From Bacillota bacterium (lineage in GTDB: Bacteria; Bacillota; Bacilli; Alicyclobacillales; SLC66): 8,647 nucleotides of DNA. Shown here one piece after another: positions 6,058 through 8,647 of the stretch (positions are counted from its first letter, which is position 1; each line of letters starts with the position of its first letter). A program made the translations under genes and the position numbers. Below the pieces are notes generated by a model, which worked only from the letters and a program-made list of their open reading frames with translations, had not been told where the DNA came from and did no database searches. The DNA lies in contig JAJZZT010000504.1 in NCBI GenBank assembly GCA_021797415.1, forward strand, positions 1-8,647. The letters are read 5' to 3'.

Positions 6058-6842
6058 GAATCGCGTTCTTTGGCCGTTGGCAGGAGGAAGCCAACACGGA
6101 GGCGCGGATTGCGCGCTCTTTTTTGGGAGCCGTGCAAGAGCGGGTTCACACGAATCGAAGAAGCTATCACGCGCACCTGCAAAAGATGGCGGATTTTATT
6201 GGAGAGCCGAAATACGGGCTGTTGAGCTATCAGGCGGGCTGGGGCGTGGGCGCCGTCATGGTGTTGATCGGACTCGTTCCCGGGTTGTGGATCTCCGCCG
6301 TGTTATCGCCGCTCGGGTTCTTCCTTCCTTATTTGTGGCTTTCCGAGCGGGTGAAAAAGACGTACCGGACGCTCGAAGCGCAGTCGAGGCAGTTTCGGCT
6401 TTTGGTCATTTTTCTGATTCGTTCCGGCGCGCCGGTTCCCGATGCGATCGCGTCTGCGACGAAACTGCTGCAAGCGCCGCTTCGACCGTATCTCGACCGC
6501 GTGGTTCGGCAGGTTGGGTGGGGCGGCGCCATTCAGAGCCTTACCGTGCGCGAGGCGTTTGGGGCGCTCAAAAAAGAACTCCCGGTGCCATCCTTGATCA
6601 AAATGGCACAAAGTTTCGAACTGACGGAAACGATGAATGTCGGGAATCTGGACGATCAACTGATGCGCAGCCTGACGATGGAAGAGGCGAGCCGAAACAA
6701 TCTCGCCTACAAGCAGATGGGCAAGATCCAGATGAAGATCGATCTGGTGTCGGCGCTCGGGCTCGACATGTTGCTGGAATTTTACTTGACTTGGGTGGGA
6801 TTTCAGGCGATGGGAATCGCCATGCAAGCGATTCATTTTTAA
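6018..6842 (+). CDS. TadB/TadC-like (GspF-type) pilus platform protein
   Basis: ATG 6018 with GGGAGG at 6003-6008, inside the end of the HD-GYP gene. The 274-aa product has an N-terminal hydrophobic segment (about 3-19), a membrane pair at about 74-108, a cytoplasmic helical domain (about 125-225), and a C-terminal hydrophobic region (about 245-272). The cytoplasmic part, FRLLVIFLIRSGAPVPDAI, then FGALKKELPVPSLIKMAQS and a later GNLDDQLMRSLTMEEASR, has the rhythm of type II secretion F domains as in TadB and TadC, the inner-membrane platform that couples the assembly ATPase to pilin extraction. Tad systems normally have two such proteins; only one is seen here. Its last 12 residues (QAMGIAMQAIHF) are repeated in the following small ORF through a tandem duplication. 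Confidence 0.78.
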   Translation: MAGLLFALVTGAVGIAFFGRWQEEANTEARIARSFLGAVQERVHTNRRSYHAHLQKMADFIGEPKYGLLSYQAGWGVGAVMVLIGLVPGLWISAVLSPLGFFLPYLWLSERVKKTYRTLEAQSRQFRLLVIFLIRSGAPVPDAIASATKLLQAPLRPYLDRVVRQVGWGGAIQSLTVREAFGALKKELPVPSLIKMAQSFELTETMNVGNLDDQLMRSLTMEEASRNNLAYKQMGKIQMKIDLVSALGLDMLLEFYLTWVGFQAMGIAMQAIHF

Positions 6843-7020
6843 GGGGGCGACAAGCCATGCGCGGCGTCTGGAGGGTTTTGCTGCAGATCGGCGCGGCGGT
6901 CGTGGTGGTGCAGGCGATGGGGATCGTCCTGCATGCGATCCGTTTCTAAAGGAGCGATAAGCGATGCGCGGGATATTGAGCGAATTGCTGCTGATCATCG
7001 GCACGGTGGTCGTCGCCGTG
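6804..7020 (+). repeat. 107-bp tandem duplication spanning a gene junction
   Basis: Copy one (6804-6910) and copy two (6911 to about 7020) start with the same CAGGCGATGG and keep the same stop codon (6840, 6947), ribosome-binding region and ATGCGCGG start (6857, 6964), each exactly 107 bases apart. By eye 62 of the first 80 positions match; later, copy two has three extra bases. Each copy therefore holds the 3' end of one gene and the 5' end of the next. Confidence 0.85.
6857..6949 (+). CDS. Tiny hydrophobic peptide, 30 aa, chimera made by tandem duplication
   Basis: MRGVWRVLLQIG followed by a run of Ala/Val and QAMGIVLHAIRF, with GGGGG at 6843-6847 as ribosome-binding site. The first half matches the start of the next small ORF (MRGILSELLLIIG); the second half matches the C-terminus of the upstream platform protein (QAMGIAMQAIHF). 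It therefore arose from the 107-bp duplication of the gene junction. It forms one hydrophobic helix with basic ends and might insert in the membrane. It keeps a start, a stop and a ribosome-binding site, but whether it is made or useful is open; it may be a fossil. Confidence 0.45.
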   Translation: MRGVWRVLLQIGAAVVVVQAMGIVLHAIRF

Positions 7021-7104
7021 ATCGTTGTCGTGGCGATCGGCACGGATCTGGTGGGGGTGGGCAATTTGTTTGGGCAGCATTTTCAAACCGTGTTCTCCTC
7101 CTAA
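6964..7104 (+). CDS. Small single-helix membrane peptide, pilin-like, 46 aa
   Basis: ATG 6964 with AAAGGAG at 6948-6954. The 46-aa product is MRG, then a hydrophobic helix (about residues 8-26, mostly Leu/Ile/Val with Gly and Thr), then a short Gly/Phe-containing tail. Size, position behind a TadB/C-like gene, and a Gly at position 3 followed by a Glu four residues later recall Flp-type prepilins, where cleavage after Gly leaves Glu at position 5. Here Glu would be at position 4, so the match is imperfect. It could be a minor pilin, a small platform partner, or the ancestor of the duplicated 30-aa peptide just upstream. No ORF longer than this is needed to explain the region. Confidence 0.55.
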   Translation: MRGILSELLLIIGTVVVAVIVVVAIGTDLVGVGNLFGQHFQTVFSS

Positions 7105-7178
7105 CTTGGCGCGACGGATAACTCGGCCTTCAGACCGGGGTAGTTGACTCCAAAAAGAGATAAAAGAGGGAATTCAGG

Positions 7179-8282
7179 ATGAATACAAGCAATCCGGTCA
7201 CCAAGATTCTCAGTCTCATCGTGGGGGTGATCCTGACAGCGGGACTGGGTGTTTGGGGCTATACGCAATTCGCCCATTCCAATACCACGGCGGCAACCGA
7301 CATTGGAAATGCCGTGGGCACGGCGGGAAACGCGCAGGATTACGCGGTTTCGGCGAGCGGCGGCGGATTGGCTTCCGGAAACTTGACGCCGTTTATTCAA
7401 TCAGTTCAGTTTGTCGGCAGTTCAACGAATCCAACGATCCTGATCAACGGCCAGGGATTTGGCGCCGCGCCAAGCGGTGTGCCCGGGACGGTGGACAACG
7501 GAAGCGCGGCAATCGACAGTGCCACGTGGGCCATGGGGAATCCGAACGATGCGGTGACCAGTACGATCTCCTATTGGTCCAACACGCAAATCGCCGTTCA
7601 ACCCTCCGGGGATTACGGCATCAACGGGTGGGTTTTTCAGAGCGGGGATTCCGTGTCGATCGCCGTCCAGGCAGGTGGGCAGGTTTTGAGTTTTCACGCG
7701 ACGGTGGCTTATGTGTCTTCGGCGCCGTCGGATCTGGCGGGATTCAGCTACGGCGTCGCTTATCCGGATGGTGAAACGGCGGATGGGGTGTGGAACGTGA
7801 CGAATTCCAACACGGCGCCAAACGGGGTCCCACTGCTGTTCTCTACCATCGTGAATGATCCGACGACAAAATTGACCGTCTCGTTTCAAGCAGACGATGT
7901 AGCAGAAGCGTACGTGGACGGCAAGCCGCGCTGGATCGCGACCTGGACATCGGGCGCCCCGCAAACCTTCTCTCTTTTTATTACGCCGGGGAATCATGTC
8001 GTCCAGTTTTTTGCCGAAAACACTGCAGGGCAGAATCCCATTTCCAATCAGCCGTCCAATCCGGCGGTATTCGCCGCCCAGATTACCGATGGCAACGGTA
8101 CGATGCTGGCCTCCACCGCGAAGATCAGTCCGTGGACGGTGCAGCAGGCGAGCGTCGGGTATGACCCCTACATGGAGGGGAGTACGAGCCAAAATGGGCC
8201 CGGGGCGTTTGTCTCCGGCGACGCACAATACGGCGCGACATCGGGGCTCATTCCGATTGGTCCGGCAAATCTGCCGCAATAA
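7179..8282 (+). CDS. Surface fibre subunit with TIG-like and second beta domain (probable adhesin-bearing pilin)
   Basis: ATG 7179 with AGAGGG at 7165-7170. The 367-aa product has a very short polar N-terminus (MNTSNPVTK), one hydrophobic helix (10-28) and a Ser/Ala/Gly/Asn-rich stalk to about 70. Residues about 71-178 look like a TIG/IPT-type Ig domain (PTILINGQGFG, then ISYWSNTQIAV, DYGINGWVFQSGDSVSIAVQ). Residues about 185-335 form another predicted beta sandwich (LTVSFQADDVAEAYVDG, FSLFITPGNHVVQFFAEN), resembling carbohydrate- or ligand-binding jelly-roll modules. There is no cysteine and no LPxTG sorting signal. The N-terminal 31 residues are identical at 28 positions to the 71-aa protein at 8401, suggesting both are assembled by the same machine, with this one carrying the exposed binding head. 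No classical prepilin cleavage site (Gly/Ala then Glu at +5) is visible, so the assembly route is inferred. Confidence 0.75.
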   Translation: MNTSNPVTKILSLIVGVILTAGLGVWGYTQFAHSNTTAATDIGNAVGTAGNAQDYAVSASGGGLASGNLTPFIQSVQFVGSSTNPTILINGQGFGAAPSGVPGTVDNGSAAIDSATWAMGNPNDAVTSTISYWSNTQIAVQPSGDYGINGWVFQSGDSVSIAVQAGGQVLSFHATVAYVSSAPSDLAGFSYGVAYPDGETADGVWNVTNSNTAPNGVPLLFSTIVNDPTTKLTVSFQADDVAEAYVDGKPRWIATWTSGAPQTFSLFITPGNHVVQFFAENTAGQNPISNQPSNPAVFAAQITDGNGTMLASTAKISPWTVQQASVGYDPYMEGSTSQNGPGAFVSGDAQYGATSGLIPIGPANLPQ

Positions 8283-8334
8283 AAGTCAACCATCCCTGGC
8301 TGAAGGTCGGAGTCCCCGCCTCCAACTTGCGATG

Positions 8335-8370
8335 GTCCCCCGATCCTCCTCTTTATGAGGGGGATTTTTT
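8335..8370 (+). terminator. Rho-independent terminator with upstream GTCCCCC element
   Basis: GTCCCCC (8335-8341) precedes a 9-bp hairpin: ATCCTCCTC (8343-8351) with GAGGGGGAT (8357-8365), one G-T pair, loop TTTAT, ending in a T-run (8365-8370). A further copy of the motif, GTCCCCGCCTCC, lies at 8312-8323. It separates the 367-aa subunit from the 71-aa subunit, which has its own ribosome-binding site. Confidence 0.85.
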
Positions 8371-8400
8371 GTTTTCCCAACCCATTTTGGAGGTGTCTGT

Positions 8401-8616
8401 ATGAATACCAGCAATCCCGTCACGAAGATTCTGGCGCTGATCGTAGGCGTGATCCTGACGGCTGGGGTCGGCGTGTGGGGGTACACCCAGTACAAAGCGT
8501 CGAGCAACACGGCGGGGACGAATATCAGCAACGCCATGAACCAGGCCGGCAACTCCGCGAATTACGGTTCCGGCAGCCAATTTGGCAGCGGGAATCTGAC
8601 CACGTCGGGATCCTAA
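8401..8616 (+). CDS. Short fibre subunit, probable major pilin-like protein, 71 aa
   Basis: ATG 8401 with a strong GGAGGTG at 8389-8395. The 71-aa product is a short polar start, one hydrophobic helix (10-28) and a Ser/Asn/Gly-rich tail. It equals the first 70 or so residues of the 367-aa protein: 28 of 31 identical at the start and a similar tail ending in GSGNLT versus ASGNLT, where the larger protein goes on into its Ig-like domain. In those 31 codons I count 16 synonymous and only 3 amino-acid-changing differences, so both copies are old and under selection for protein sequence. It is flanked by terminators on both sides, as expected for an abundant structural subunit transcribed alone. 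Lack of a canonical prepilin peptidase site leaves the class uncertain. Confidence 0.75.
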   Translation: MNTSNPVTKILALIVGVILTAGVGVWGYTQYKASSNTAGTNISNAMNQAGNSANYGSGSQFGSGNLTTSGS

Positions 8617-8623
8617 TCGCATG

Positions 8624-8647
8624 AGGCGGGGGTTTCCCCGCCTTTTT
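8624..8647 (+). terminator. Rho-independent terminator at right edge
   Basis: AGGCGGGG (8624-8631) pairs perfectly with CCCCGCCT (8636-8643) around a GTTT loop, followed by T to the window end (8643-8647). It lies 7 bases past the stop of the 71-aa subunit gene. Unlike the other elements it has no TGTCCCC motif upstream. Confidence 0.85.

Noticed and set aside
7105..7178. Possible stem between AACTCGG and CCG...AGTT in front of the 367-aa subunit gene
   Set aside because: The stem needs a four-base bulge and has no T-run, so it is not convincing as a terminator or leader structure.
7422..8279. 285-aa minus-strand ORF opposite the 367-aa fibre subunit
   Set aside because: Arg/Gly/His-rich shadow translation of a G+C-rich gene, without recognisable domain; the plus-strand protein has clear structure and a homologous partner.

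Overview
The window looks like part of an accessory, probably conjugative, region (plasmid or integrative element) of a Gram-positive bacterium of the Bacillota. The reasons are strong GGAGG/GGGGG ribosome-binding sites, frequent T-tailed intrinsic terminators, short or overlapping gene junctions, fairly high G+C and a TcpE-type conjugation protein. An Alicyclobacillaceae-like or other thermophilic/acidophilic host is only an impression. No transposase, integrase, tRNA, rRNA or CRISPR array was seen.

Left part (1-835, minus strand): a two-gene operon encodes a NUDIX hydrolase and, 7 bases behind it, a two-helix membrane protein that runs off the left edge. A divergent intergenic region (836-957) separates it from everything else, which is all on the plus strand. 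Next come a 54-aa protein overlapping a YdjM-like membrane metal-dependent hydrolase (958-1760), and then a secreted protein of unknown function (1826-2329) with its own terminator.

Middle part (2478-5359): a type IV secretion/conjugation-like block. It encodes a VirB2/TrbC-like pilin, a TcpE-family membrane protein with a long extra C-terminal domain, a membrane-anchored cysteine-free protein that may have a thioredoxin-like fold, and a membrane-anchored VirB1/CwlT-like lytic transglycosylase whose C-terminus resembles a degenerate M23 (LytM) domain.

Right part (5413-8616): a type IV pilus/Tad-like block. It encodes a stand-alone HD-GYP cyclic-di-GMP phosphodiesterase overlapping a TadB/TadC (GspF-type) platform protein, two very small hydrophobic peptides made partly by a 107-bp tandem duplication, a 367-aa surface protein with TIG-like and second beta domains, and a 71-aa protein that is almost the bare N-terminal part of the 367-aa one. 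That pair looks like a major subunit and an adhesin-bearing minor subunit of one surface fibre. No assembly ATPase (VirB4, VirD4, VirB11/TadA) lies in the window, so the machine must be completed elsewhere if it works.

The best candidates for new biology are the mixed conjugation-plus-Tad cluster with its paired fibre subunits, the tandem duplication at the end of the platform gene, and a recurrent intergenic element (TGTCCCC followed by a C-rich hairpin) found at four gene boundaries. In two of these the hairpin's 3' arm is also the ribosome-binding site of the next gene.
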